A DNA stretch of 64,000 nucleotides from CAMEON01 sp963643175 (GTDB taxonomy: Bacteria; Bacillota; Clostridia; Oscillospirales; CAG-272). Under the pieces are notes generated by a model. It ran no database searches. It was not told where the DNA came from and saw only the letters and a program-made list of their open reading frames with translations. The stretch spans positions 62,001-126,000 of the forward strand of contig CAVIJF010000002.1 of NCBI GenBank assembly GCA_963643175.1, written 5' to 3'. The position numbers were made by a program, and so were the translations under genes. Below are positions 51,357 to 59,301 of the stretch, piece by piece (the first letter of the stretch is position 1; each line of letters starts with the position of its first letter).

Positions 51357-51399
51357 CGTTCGCCGCAACCGCCCCCTGACAGAGAACCGCCCCGCGCGG

Positions 51400-51772
51400 C
51401 GCCGCCCAAAGCCGTCATCGGGCTGGATTTCCACGATCTCATCAATTTTGCACTGTACCTGCTGGAAATCAACGCCGCCGTGCGCGACAAATGGCAGGAG
51501 CGGCTCAATTACATTCAGGTGGACGAATTTCAGGACAGCTCCCGGCGGGAGCTGCGGCTGGTGGAGCTTCTTTCGGGCGGATACGGAAACCTGATGATAG
51601 TCGGCGACCCCGACCAGAACATCTACGAGTGGCGCGGATCGGACGTCCGCCTGCTGGTGGATTTTGACCGGGCGCACACGGCGGCGGAACCTACCCCGAC
51701 CGCAACGCGGCACTGGAGGCGGCGTTTGAGAAGCTGGACAGCATCGTGCAGGCGTCCGGCGACCGTACATAA
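51400..51772 (+). pseudogene. UvrD/PcrA-type helicase fragment
   Basis: One frame reads VIGLDFHDLINFALYLLEIN, then YIQVDEFQDSSRREL (Walker B/motif II) and MIVGDPDQNIYEWRGSD (motif III), then is lost. A second frame supplies a short unrelated-looking tail ending at 51772 (GGGTYPDRNAALEAAFEKLD). Walker A and motifs IV-VI are absent, and there is no start signal. It is a scrap of a superfamily I helicase left by deletion. Confidence 0.85.
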
Positions 51773-51791
51773 CGAACAAGGAGTACCCGAT

Positions 51792-52487
51792 ATGAAACGA
51801 GAAGCAAAAAACAGGACAGGCAAACAGCCGGAAGGCATTCCGGTGCGCATCACGATGAAATCCAGCCGCCGGGATACGCAGGCGCGGCTGTTTGAGACGG
51901 TATTCGGGAGCGAGGACGATTCCTGCGGGTCGAACGGCATGGATTTGACCCATCTGTCTCCGGCAGAGGAAACCCTGATGGGCATTCTGCCGGAGGAGGA
52001 CGGCGCACCGACAGCCGGAGAGACGGACGGTCCCGCACAGACCGGGACGCCCGCCAGCGCCGATACCGGGAACGGCGAGGAGAGCATAGAGCTTATCACG
52101 GAAGGCATACTGACCTGCCAGCTTGACCCGGACAACGGCGTCAAAACCTACACGGTCACGTATGCGGAAAGCGAACTGACAGGGATGGAAGGGTCGCAGT
52201 CCAGCATCCTGTTCCGCACCGATGATCCGGGGCTTGTCCATATGGTGCGCACCGGCACGGTCAGCACGGCGTTGACATTCCGGGAGCATTGCCGTGCCAT
52301 CTGCACCTACGATACGCCGTATATTCCGTTTCAGGTTGGCATTCACAGTCTGCTGGTGGACAACCGTCTGGCTGAGGACGGCACGCTGAAGCTGGAGTAC
52401 ATTATCGAAATCCGCGGTGCGCAGGCAGAACGCTGCCGGATGGATATGCAGGTGACGCCCACCGAGCAGGAAGCCGCGCAGGATTGA
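51792..52487 (+). CDS. DUF1934 domain protein
   Basis: 231 residues. The C-terminal 140 residues form a calycin-like beta-barrel pattern (EGILTCQLDPDNGVKTYTVTYAESELTGMEGSQS in two parts at about 100-133, then GTVSTALTF, TPYIPFQVG, LKLEYIIEI), the DUF1934/YwiB pattern. The N-terminal about 95 residues (polar, Asp/Glu/Gly-rich) are an unusual addition. AAGGAG precedes the start at 51792. The function of the family is not known. Confidence 0.82.
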   Translation: MKREAKNRTGKQPEGIPVRITMKSSRRDTQARLFETVFGSEDDSCGSNGMDLTHLSPAEETLMGILPEEDGAPTAGETDGPAQTGTPASADTGNGEESIELITEGILTCQLDPDNGVKTYTVTYAESELTGMEGSQSSILFRTDDPGLVHMVRTGTVSTALTFREHCRAICTYDTPYIPFQVGIHSLLVDNRLAEDGTLKLEYIIEIRGAQAERCRMDMQVTPTEQEAAQD

Positions 52488-52520
52488 AGCCCCGGCTCCG
52501 TTTAACAGAACAGATGCAAC

Positions 52521-52557
52521 CGCAAAAAAGGACAGCCGACCGGCTGTCCTTTTTTGC
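52521..52557 (+). terminator. Terminator after the DUF1934 gene
   Basis: GGACAGCC paired with GGCTGTCC, flanked by AAAAAA and TTTTTT, so it works on both strands. Confidence 0.92.
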
Positions 52558-52640
52558 GGCGGCGGAGCAGTAAGTATGCGCCCGATTACTCCGGAAATAA
52601 ATAAAATTGATTTTGAAATTAAAAATGCTCACCAAAACAC

Positions 52641-52669
52641 TTGACGGAATCAATTTTGTGTGATATACT
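52641..52669 (+). promoter_or_regulatory. Promoter of the DUF2089-LiaF cluster
   Basis: TTGACG at 52641-52646, 17 bp, TATACT at 52664-52669. Confidence 0.82.
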
Positions 52670-52742
52670 GCAGGCAACATAAGGCGCCGCCGCACGGGGA
52701 TGCCGGGCAGGGCGGATCCGTATGCCGAAAGGAGACACATCA

Positions 52743-53174
52743 ATGTACCGTATGCCACACAAATGCCCCATCTGCGAGGGCAAGCTGACCGTTACGCGGT
52801 TTTCCTGCCCGACCTGTGGCTCCCGTCTGGAGGGGGAGTTTTCCGGATGCCGCTTCTGCGAGCTGTCCCAGGAGGAATCCCGGTTTCTTCTGACCTTCAT
52901 TAAAAACCGGGGCAGTATCAAGGATGTGGAGCGCGAGATGGGGGTGTCCTACCCCACCGTCCGGGCGGCGCTGGATGGGCTGATTGCGTCGCTGGGTCTG
53001 AATACGCCCGACGCACCGCCGGAGGAGTCCGCCGCGCAGGACGCCGCGCAAAGTGAACGGCAGGCAGACGCCGAAGCGTCCGATAAGGCAAAAGCGCGGC
53101 GGGACGTCCTGAATCTGCTCGCCCAGCACCGTATCACTGCCGCCGAGGCGGCATCCCGCCTGCGCGGACTGTGA
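52743..53174 (+). CDS. DUF2089 domain protein, likely regulator
   Basis: 143 residues. CPICEGKL, CPTCGSRLEG and GCRFCELSQEE give a zinc-ribbon pair, and SIKDVEREMGVSYPTVRAALD is a helix-turn-helix, both typical of DUF2089. The C-terminal DVLNLLAQHRITAAEAASRL matches the short helical motif that opens the 54094 protein (EILQMLENGSITAEEAERLL). AAAGGAGA sets the start. It is first in a cluster with a LiaF-like gene, so it is a candidate regulator of envelope-stress genes. Confidence 0.85.
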   Translation: MYRMPHKCPICEGKLTVTRFSCPTCGSRLEGEFSGCRFCELSQEESRFLLTFIKNRGSIKDVEREMGVSYPTVRAALDGLIASLGLNTPDAPPEESAAQDAAQSERQADAEASDKAKARRDVLNLLAQHRITAAEAASRLRGL

Positions 53175-53274
53175 CGGGAATCCGACCGCCCTGTTCCGGG
53201 CGGCGTTTCCCAAAAACCGCGTTCCCAACAAAAAAAGACAGCCTCTGCTGTCACACGAAAGGAAGGTATTTACC

Positions 53275-54051
53275 ATGCGTTACCGGTATTCAGATTACGA
53301 GAATGTCCGCGGCGGCTCCGTCCGCCGGTATCTTTCCCGCCTGTTTCTTGCCCTGTGCGTCATCGGCGTGGGCGTCGGGTACATCGGCAATCAGGTTTCG
53401 TTCCTGCCATGGGAGAACTTTACGCTGTTTTTCCCCGGCTGGGGGGCACTGTTCCTGATTGTGCCCTCTGTCTATTTCCTGCTGCGCTATCCGTGGTCGT
53501 GGTTCTGGACGCTGTGTCTGGGCGGCGGCATACTGATTATTCTGTCCAAACTGGACGTCATGCCCATGCAGAAGGCGCTGGTCATTATTTTGGGAGTCCT
53601 TCTGATACTGCTCGGACTGCGCATTCTGCTGAACCCGCTGTTCCGCCGTTGGCGGATGCGCCGGATGCGCCGCCGCATGACAAAATGGGTCAGCGGATCG
53701 GACGGAAACGTCCGGTTTTCGGGTGAGGATGCCACGAATTATGCGGTCAGCTTTGGCAGTCATACCTACGATATGGCAGGCAAGAGCTTTACCAGCGCAA
53801 CCCTGTCGGTCACGTTCGGCGAGATGACCTTTGACCTGCGCGAGGCGCTGGTGCAGGACGATTCGGTAATCGACGCGAATTGCTCCTTCGGTCAGCTGAC
53901 GGTTCTGCTGCCGGAAGGCGTCCGGGCGGAGATTACGCCCGCCTGCTCCTTCGGCAACTGTGAGAACAGGCGCAGAAAGCCGAGCGGGACAGACACGCCG
54001 ACTGTCTATATCAATGTATCCTGCTCCTTCGGGGATGTGGAGGTCAAGTGA
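53275..54051 (+). CDS. LiaF-like membrane protein
   Basis: 258 residues. Four hydrophobic segments in the first 125 residues (LFLALCVIGVGVGYIG, GWGALFLIVPSVYFLLRY, FWTLCLGGGILIIL, ALVIILGVLLILLGL). A soluble C-terminal domain follows (SVTFGEMTFDLREALV, DANCSFGQLTVLLPEG, INVSCSFGDVEVK), the cell-wall-active antibiotic response (DUF2154/LiaF C) pattern. The LiaF role is to inhibit the LiaRS stress system in Bacillus; no LiaRS pair is nearby. It is transcribed with the DUF2089 and SHOCT-like genes. Confidence 0.88.
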   Translation: MRYRYSDYENVRGGSVRRYLSRLFLALCVIGVGVGYIGNQVSFLPWENFTLFFPGWGALFLIVPSVYFLLRYPWSWFWTLCLGGGILIILSKLDVMPMQKALVIILGVLLILLGLRILLNPLFRRWRMRRMRRRMTKWVSGSDGNVRFSGEDATNYAVSFGSHTYDMAGKSFTSATLSVTFGEMTFDLREALVQDDSVIDANCSFGQLTVLLPEGVRAEITPACSFGNCENRRRKPSGTDTPTVYINVSCSFGDVEVK

Positions 54052-54093
54052 CAGGCAGACCGGAACAGACAGAACACAGAAAAAGGGTACACC

Positions 54094-54693
54094 ATGGAAA
54101 GCAAATTGGAAATATTGCAGATGCTGGAGAACGGCAGTATCACGGCAGAGGAGGCAGAGCGGCTGCTGGATGCCGTCGGGCGGGAGACACTGGACGGGTT
54201 CCGTCAGGAAATGCAGGAGATGCGTGAGCAGATGGCAGCAATGCAGGGTGCTCTTGCGGACGCCCGGTGTGCGGCGGCAGACGCCCGGTGCGCCGCCAAG
54301 GATTCCCGCTGCGCCGCGGATGAGGCGGAGGCGCACGCTGTGGATTCCCGCTGCGCTGCTGACGAGGCGGAGGAGCACGCCGCCAATGCGGAAGCCTTTG
54401 CCTACGCAGCCGAGGACGGCGAGAGTGACGACGACCGGAATTCCCACAAGAACGCCGGGCAGTGGGAAGCTTTCTCCTGTGCCATGCGGGATGCCGAGGA
54501 GGCAATGGGCATGGTACAGAGCATTCTGGAAAGTCTGGGTGTGCAGGGCGTCAATGTCCGGGAGAAGTTCCGCGAGGGTATGAAGCGGGCGCAGGATGCC
54601 ACCGGGAAAAGCACGTCGGACAGGCGCGACCGGAACCGTGGTACAGATACCCGATACCCGTACCGATGCATCCGGGAACTGCACGCGGATTAA
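54094..54693 (+). CDS. SHOCT-like N-terminal coiled-coil protein, perhaps frameshifted
   Basis: 199 residues. The first 40 residues (KLEILQMLENGSITAEEAERLLDAVG) match the YvlB/SHOCT-like N-terminal motif found with LiaF-like genes. An alanine/cysteine-rich repeat follows (CAAADARCAAKDSRCAADEAE, seven-residue periodicity), predicting a coiled coil. GMVQSILESLGVQGVNVREKF closes it. After about residue 172 the reading looks non-coding (RDRNRGTDTRYPYR), while the +1 frame becomes protein-like. A single-base error or real frameshift near 54584-54615 may join it to the next gene. Confidence 0.75.
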   Translation: MESKLEILQMLENGSITAEEAERLLDAVGRETLDGFRQEMQEMREQMAAMQGALADARCAAADARCAAKDSRCAADEAEAHAVDSRCAADEAEEHAANAEAFAYAAEDGESDDDRNSHKNAGQWEAFSCAMRDAEEAMGMVQSILESLGVQGVNVREKFREGMKRAQDATGKSTSDRRDRNRGTDTRYPYRCIRELHAD

Positions 54694-54712
54694 CGACCGG
54701 CGCGTAACCGTG

Positions 54713-55150
54713 ATGCGGGACGCCGCCGAACGGCAGGCATGGTTTTCCCGCCGGGACAGTGACCGCCTGCGGCGTGAGGAGGATCGCAAGCGCCGGGAGC
54801 AGGTTCGCAAAGTCCGCGAGGCAGACCGCCAACGGCGGGAACTGAAACGGCAGGGGGATGCGGAGTATACGTGCCCTGCGCGGATTCCCGGAGCGGGGGA
54901 CATTGTAAAGCCTGTGCGCGGAACGATTGCCGGGCGCGTAGCTGGGGACTTCTGCGGCAATATTCTGGGCAAGCTGGCAGGCAGCATCGGCGGAAAGCTG
55001 GAAGGCGACGTGGACGGCGATGTAAGCGGCACGGTCGGCGGCGATATATGGGGCGATGTCATGGGATACGTCTGGGGACGTATCGACGGCGAGATACACG
55101 GCACGGTGTCCGGAGCTTCTGCCCCGGCGGACGCCCCGGACGGGGACTGA
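54713..55150 (+). CDS. Charged coiled coil plus Gly-repeat beta-helix-like protein
   Basis: 146 residues from ATG 54713 (the open frame reaches back to 54584). The first half is a basic helix (RDSDRLRREEDRKRREQVRK). The second half is a regular run of hydrophobic-Gly units (GTIAGRVAGDFCGNILGKLAG, then VDGDVSGTVGGDIWGDVMG), like a left- or right-handed beta-helix in polymer-forming proteins. There is no clear ribosome-binding site, supporting a frameshift link to the 54094 gene. Function unknown; a filament or scaffold is possible. Confidence 0.6.
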   Translation: MRDAAERQAWFSRRDSDRLRREEDRKRREQVRKVREADRQRRELKRQGDAEYTCPARIPGAGDIVKPVRGTIAGRVAGDFCGNILGKLAGSIGGKLEGDVDGDVSGTVGGDIWGDVMGYVWGRIDGEIHGTVSGASAPADAPDGD

Positions 55151-55182
55151 AAAAACGCGGATTTATCCGGCGGTACATACCA

Positions 55183-55210
55183 AAAAGCGGGCGGAATTCC
55201 GCCCGCTTTT
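55183..55210. terminator. Bidirectional terminator
   Basis: AAAAGCGGGCGGAA and its exact inverse; serves the 54713 gene and uvrB, which converge. Confidence 0.9.
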
Positions 55211-55261
55211 CAGTTGCACTCAGCGACATCGGTGGAGCCTGTTTGAAAAAACGCTCCAATG

Positions 55262-57289
55262 TCACGTCGCTGCCCGCAGACGTGCGATTTCGTCACGCAA
55301 AAACGCCGCTTTCTCGAATTCCAACGCCTTGGCTGCCGCTTTCATTTCGGCTGTCAGTCCGGCGATGCGCGCCTCGCACTGGGCGGCTGTCATCTTCCGC
55401 GCGGATTTTCCGGCGGGGGAATCGGGTGCGGCGCCCTGCGCCTGCTTTCCGCGGCGGGAATGCCCGCCGCGGGCGTCGCTGTCGTCCTCCCGGGTGCCGA
55501 TTTCGATAATGTCACGCACATCCTTCTTTACCGTGTGCGGCACGATGCCGTGCTGTCGGTTGTAGGCGTCCTGAATGGCGCGGCGGCGGTTTGTTTCGGT
55601 GATGGCTCCATCCATGGAGCGCGTCACCGTGTCGGCATACAGGATAACAGTGCCGTTCTCATTGCGTGCCGCCCGCCCGATGGTCTGAATCAGCGACCGC
55701 TCCGAACGCAGAAAGCCTTCCTTGTCCGCATCCAGCACCGCCACGAGGGAAACTTCCGGGATGTCCAGCCCCTCCCGCAGCAGGTTTATGCCGACCAGCA
55801 CGTCGAACACACCGAGCCGCAGATCCCGGATAATTTCCATGCGCTCAATGGTTTCAACATTGAAGTGAATATAGCGCACCCTGATGCCGGCGCCTTCTAA
55901 GTAGTCGGTCAGGTCCTCCGCCATTTTTTTGGTCAGCGTGGTTATGAGTACGCGCTCGTTCCGCGCGACGCGTACCTTTATCTCGCCCAGCAGGTCGTCT
56001 ACCTGTCCCTCAATGGGACGCACCGAAATCAGCGGGTCAAGCAGACCGGTCGGGCGGATAATCTGCTCAACGGTGCGGTCGGAATGCTCCTCCTCGTAGT
56101 CGCCCGGCGTGGCACTGACGAATACGGTCTGCCCCATGCGCTGTTCAAATTCCTCAAAGTACAGCGGGCGGTTGTCGTAAGCAGAGGGCAGACGGAAGCC
56201 GTATTCCACAAGGTTGCGCTTGCGGGCGGTATCTCCGCCGCTCATGCCGCGCACCTGCGGAACCGTAACGTGCGATTCGTCGATGAACAGAAGGTAGTCG
56301 TCCGGGAAGTAGTCCAGCAGGGTGTAGGGCGTGGAGCCGGGCGCCCGCCCGGACAGCACGCGGGAATAGTTTTCCACGCCGGAGCAGAAGCCGACCTCGC
56401 GCAGCATTTCCAGGTCATACCTGACCCGTTCCTCAATGCGCTGTGCTTCAATGAGCTTGTCCTGCGATTTGAAGAACGCAACCCGTTCCCGCATTTCCGC
56501 TTCGATTTCGGACAGCGCCGCTTCGCGCTTTTCATTGGAGACCGCGTAATGCGTCGCAGGGTAAACGGCGGCGTAGGACAGAAGCCGGATCAGCTCGCCC
56601 GTGACGATGTTGATTTCGGACAGGCGGTCTATCTCGTCGTCAAAGAACTCCACGCGGATGGCGGTCTCGGACTGGTTGGCGGGAATGATCTCCACGGTAT
56701 CGCCCCGCACGCGGAAGCTGTCGCGCGTCAGCGACAGGTCGTTCCGGTTGTAGCTGTTGAATATCAGCTTGCGGATCAGCTCCTCCCGGCTCATAATCAT
56801 GCCGGGGCGCAGGGGAATGACCAGATCGCGGTACTCCTGCGGGTCGCCCAGCGAGTAAATGCAGGACACCGACGCCACAATGATGACGTCCCGGCGCTCG
56901 AACAGCGCGGAGGTGGCGGAGTGACGCAGGCGATCGATTTCATCGTTGATGAGCGCGTCCTTTTCGATGTACATATCCTTGCCGGGAATGTAGGCTTCGG
57001 GCTGGTAATAGTCATAGTAGGAAACAAAATATTCCACTGCCGCATCCGGGAAGAAGGCGCGGAATTCGGAGCAGAGCTGTGCCGCCAGTGTCTTGTTCGG
57101 CTCCAGAATCAGGCAGGGGCGGTTGAGCCGGGCTATAACGTTTGCCATAGTAAAGGTCTTGCCGGAGCCTGTCACGCCCAGCAGGGTCTGCATCCGCTCG
57201 CCGTTCCGGATACCTTCCACCAATTTTTCGATTGCCTCCGGCTGGTCGCCCGTCGGCTTGAAATCGCTGACCAATCTGAACTCATCCAT
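55262..57289 (-). CDS. uvrB: Excinuclease ABC subunit B
   Basis: 675 residues, full length. Walker A is LGVTGSGKTFT at 37-47. The beta-hairpin region SYYDYYQPEAYIP, LFIDESHVTVPQ (Walker B), SATPGDYE, and GINLLREGLDIPEVSLV with IQTIGRAARN (motifs V and VI) are all present. The UVR motif sits at the C terminus (CEARIAGLTAEMKAAAKALEF). UvrB loads onto damage with UvrA and recruits UvrC. uvrA is not in the window. GGGAG precedes the ATG at 57289. Confidence 0.98.
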   Translation of the reverse strand: MDEFRLVSDFKPTGDQPEAIEKLVEGIRNGERMQTLLGVTGSGKTFTMANVIARLNRPCLILEPNKTLAAQLCSEFRAFFPDAAVEYFVSYYDYYQPEAYIPGKDMYIEKDALINDEIDRLRHSATSALFERRDVIIVASVSCIYSLGDPQEYRDLVIPLRPGMIMSREELIRKLIFNSYNRNDLSLTRDSFRVRGDTVEIIPANQSETAIRVEFFDDEIDRLSEINIVTGELIRLLSYAAVYPATHYAVSNEKREAALSEIEAEMRERVAFFKSQDKLIEAQRIEERVRYDLEMLREVGFCSGVENYSRVLSGRAPGSTPYTLLDYFPDDYLLFIDESHVTVPQVRGMSGGDTARKRNLVEYGFRLPSAYDNRPLYFEEFEQRMGQTVFVSATPGDYEEEHSDRTVEQIIRPTGLLDPLISVRPIEGQVDDLLGEIKVRVARNERVLITTLTKKMAEDLTDYLEGAGIRVRYIHFNVETIERMEIIRDLRLGVFDVLVGINLLREGLDIPEVSLVAVLDADKEGFLRSERSLIQTIGRAARNENGTVILYADTVTRSMDGAITETNRRRAIQDAYNRQHGIVPHTVKKDVRDIIEIGTREDDSDARGGHSRRGKQAQGAAPDSPAGKSARKMTAAQCEARIAGLTAEMKAAAKALEFEKAAFLRDEIARLRAAT

Positions 57290-57321
57290 GTCGGTTCTCC
57301 CTGTGCTTACTGATTGCAACT

Positions 57322-57350
57322 ATTATATCATGTTTGCTTGAGCAAATCAA
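57322..57350 (-). promoter_or_regulatory. Promoter of uvrB
   Basis: TTGATT (complement of 57345-57350), 17 bp, TATAAT (complement of 57322-57327). No clear LexA box (GAAC-N4-GTTC) was seen near it. Confidence 0.8.
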
Positions 57351-57477
57351 GGGGCGTTTGCGGCGGTTTTTGGGGAAGTGCTGCTTTTATGCGGCAGTTC
57401 ATTTTCAATACATCTTCTCCTGCTTGCTCAATCAGCGCTTCCTTGGGAAACGGCAGTATCCATCAGTCTGCCGCAGC

Positions 57478-57526
57478 GGTACAGAAATCCCTCACACAAA
57501 CGGGTTGTGTGAGGGATTTCTGTACC
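57478..57526. terminator. Long perfect inverted repeat between DUF1846 and uvrB
   Basis: A 22-bp perfect stem (57478-57499 with 57505-57526) and 5-base loop. It lacks a strong T run, but its position fits termination of the DUF1846 transcript before uvrB. Confidence 0.65.
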
Positions 57527-57556
57527 GCGCAGCCGTAGACATTCTCCGGAGTTTTT

Positions 57557-59071
57557 TCAATGGTGATACAGCGTTTTCTGCTCGTATACGGGATCGCAGG
57601 TCACGTAGGCACCCAATTTGCCGAACAGTTTTTCGTCCGCGTGCGCGAGGATGACCGTCGAATGCACCTCACAGCCCTCCATGCCTGCCAGTGATTCCAT
57701 GGCAAGGGAAGCATAGCGGTCGGTGACGGCGCAGATGGACAGCGCCAGCAGCAACTCGTCGGTATGCATCCGGGGATTGCGGCTGCCGAGATGTTCCGCC
57801 TTCAGATGCATAATCGGACGGATGACGTCCGGGGAAATGAGGTCGATTTCGTCCGGAATCCCGGCAATATATTTGAGCGCGTTGAGCAGTGCCGCCGAGG
57901 AGGATCCAAGCAGGTCGGTGGTCTTGCCGGTGACAATGTGCCCGTCCGGCAGACGGATGGCAGTGGCGGGGCGCCCCGTGTGTTCCGCAACGGCGCGGGC
58001 GGCAGGAACCACGGCACGGTCGGTTTCCCGGATGCCGGCTTCCTCCATGAGCAGTTCAATCTTGCGCAGCTCGTCCGAATCGCTGTTGTTCCGCAGGCGG
58101 GTGCACGCCGCCCGGAAATAGCGCCGGAGAATCTCCTGCCGCGCCGCCTCCTGCACAGCCTCGTCGTCGTAGATGGCGAAGCCTGCCATGTTCACGCCCA
58201 TATCGGTGGGACTTTTGTAGGGGCAGACGCCAAAAATGCGGGTCATCATGGCATCCAGAACGCGGAAGATTTCCACGTCACGGTTGTAGTTGACGGCTAC
58301 CGTGCCATAGGCGTTCAGGTGGTAGGGATCGACCATGTTGACATCGGCAAGATCGGCGGTTGCCGCCTCATAGGCAAGATTGACCGGATGCTTGAGCGGC
58401 AGGTTCCAGACGGGGAATGTTTCAAACTTGGCATAGCCCGCCTTGACGCCCCGCTTGTTCTCGTGGTACAGCTGGGAAAGGCAGGTTGCCATTTTGCCGC
58501 TGCCGGGACCCGGTGCGGTGACTACAACCAGGGAGCGGGTCGTCTCAATGTACTCGTTCCGCCCGAAACCGTCCTCGCTGACGATGCGTCCGACGTCTTT
58601 CGGATAATTTTCGATGGGGTAATGGCGATACACCCGGACGCCGGCATTCTCCATGGCACGTTTGAAGGCATCGGCAGCCCGCTGCCCGCTGTAACGTGTC
58701 ATGACCACGCTCCCGACATAGAGTCCCTCCTGGCGGAAGCTGTCAATCAGCCGCATGACCTCGCGGTCATAGGTGATTCCCAGATCCTCGCGGTACTTGC
58801 TGTTCTCAATGTCGGCAGCATTGATAGCAATGACAATTTCCGCATCGTTGCCCAGCGCACTGAGCATTTTCAGCTTGCTGTTCGGCAAAAAGCCGGGCAG
58901 AACCCGGGATGCATGATAATCGTCGAACAGCTTGCCGCCGAACTCCATATACAGCTTGCCGCCAAATTCATTGATGCGGCTCCGTATTTTTTCGGATTGC
59001 AGGCGGATATACGCCTCATTGGAGAACCCCGGCTTGAGTCCGCAGGCAGGTCTTGATTCCTTACAGTCCAT
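57557..59071 (-). CDS. DUF1846 domain protein
   Basis: 504 residues, the normal family length. GFSNEAYIRLQSEKIRSRI, LYMEFGGKLFDDYHASRVLPGF, VTAPGPGSGKMATCLSQLYHE (a P-loop-like Gly block), and NVDPYHLNAYG-like VDPYHLNAYGTVAVNYNRD characterise DUF1846. Structures of relatives exist, but no activity is established. Its start at 59071 follows GGAGG. It has a consensus promoter. The protein is cytosolic and monocistronic. Confidence 0.93.
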   Translation of the reverse strand: MDCKESRPACGLKPGFSNEAYIRLQSEKIRSRINEFGGKLYMEFGGKLFDDYHASRVLPGFLPNSKLKMLSALGNDAEIVIAINAADIENSKYREDLGITYDREVMRLIDSFRQEGLYVGSVVMTRYSGQRAADAFKRAMENAGVRVYRHYPIENYPKDVGRIVSEDGFGRNEYIETTRSLVVVTAPGPGSGKMATCLSQLYHENKRGVKAGYAKFETFPVWNLPLKHPVNLAYEAATADLADVNMVDPYHLNAYGTVAVNYNRDVEIFRVLDAMMTRIFGVCPYKSPTDMGVNMAGFAIYDDEAVQEAARQEILRRYFRAACTRLRNNSDSDELRKIELLMEEAGIRETDRAVVPAARAVAEHTGRPATAIRLPDGHIVTGKTTDLLGSSSAALLNALKYIAGIPDEIDLISPDVIRPIMHLKAEHLGSRNPRMHTDELLLALSICAVTDRYASLAMESLAGMEGCEVHSTVILAHADEKLFGKLGAYVTCDPVYEQKTLYHH

Positions 59072-59147
59072 GCTTTTCCTCCGATTCCCTCCGGCGCGGC
59101 GGGGGGATTTCTGTCTGAATTTACTGATTTTCCTATCAATCCTGCTT

Positions 59148-59176
59148 ATTATAACACATTTCCACTGCTTTTTCAA
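59148..59176 (-). promoter_or_regulatory. Promoter of the DUF1846 gene
   Basis: TTGAAA (complement of 59171-59176), 17 bp, TATAAT (complement of 59148-59153). Confidence 0.83.
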
Positions 59177-59252
59177 CCTCTTTGGAGCGGATTGTTCAGG
59201 GAAACGACAATTTCCTCCGGGAGATTCAGTTCAACCCGACCGCAAAACAAAG

Positions 59253-59275
59253 CGCCGGGGGAAAAACTCCCGGCA
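59253..59275 (-). terminator. Probable terminator of the 59302 orphan gene
   Basis: GCCGGGAG paired with CCCCCGGC around TTTTT, followed on the minus strand by GCTTTGTTTTG. Confidence 0.65.
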
Positions 59276-59301
59276 TTTTGTGACCATGACTATACCGGCA
59301 T

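Noticed and set aside
54596..54712. Use of ATG 54596 as an independent start for the beta-helix-like gene
   Set aside because: It lies inside the 54094 frame without a ribosome-binding site; a frameshift or the 54713 start are better explanations.
57351..57477. LexA-type SOS box upstream of uvrB
   Set aside because: No GAAC-N4-GTTC or close variant was found near the uvrB promoter.
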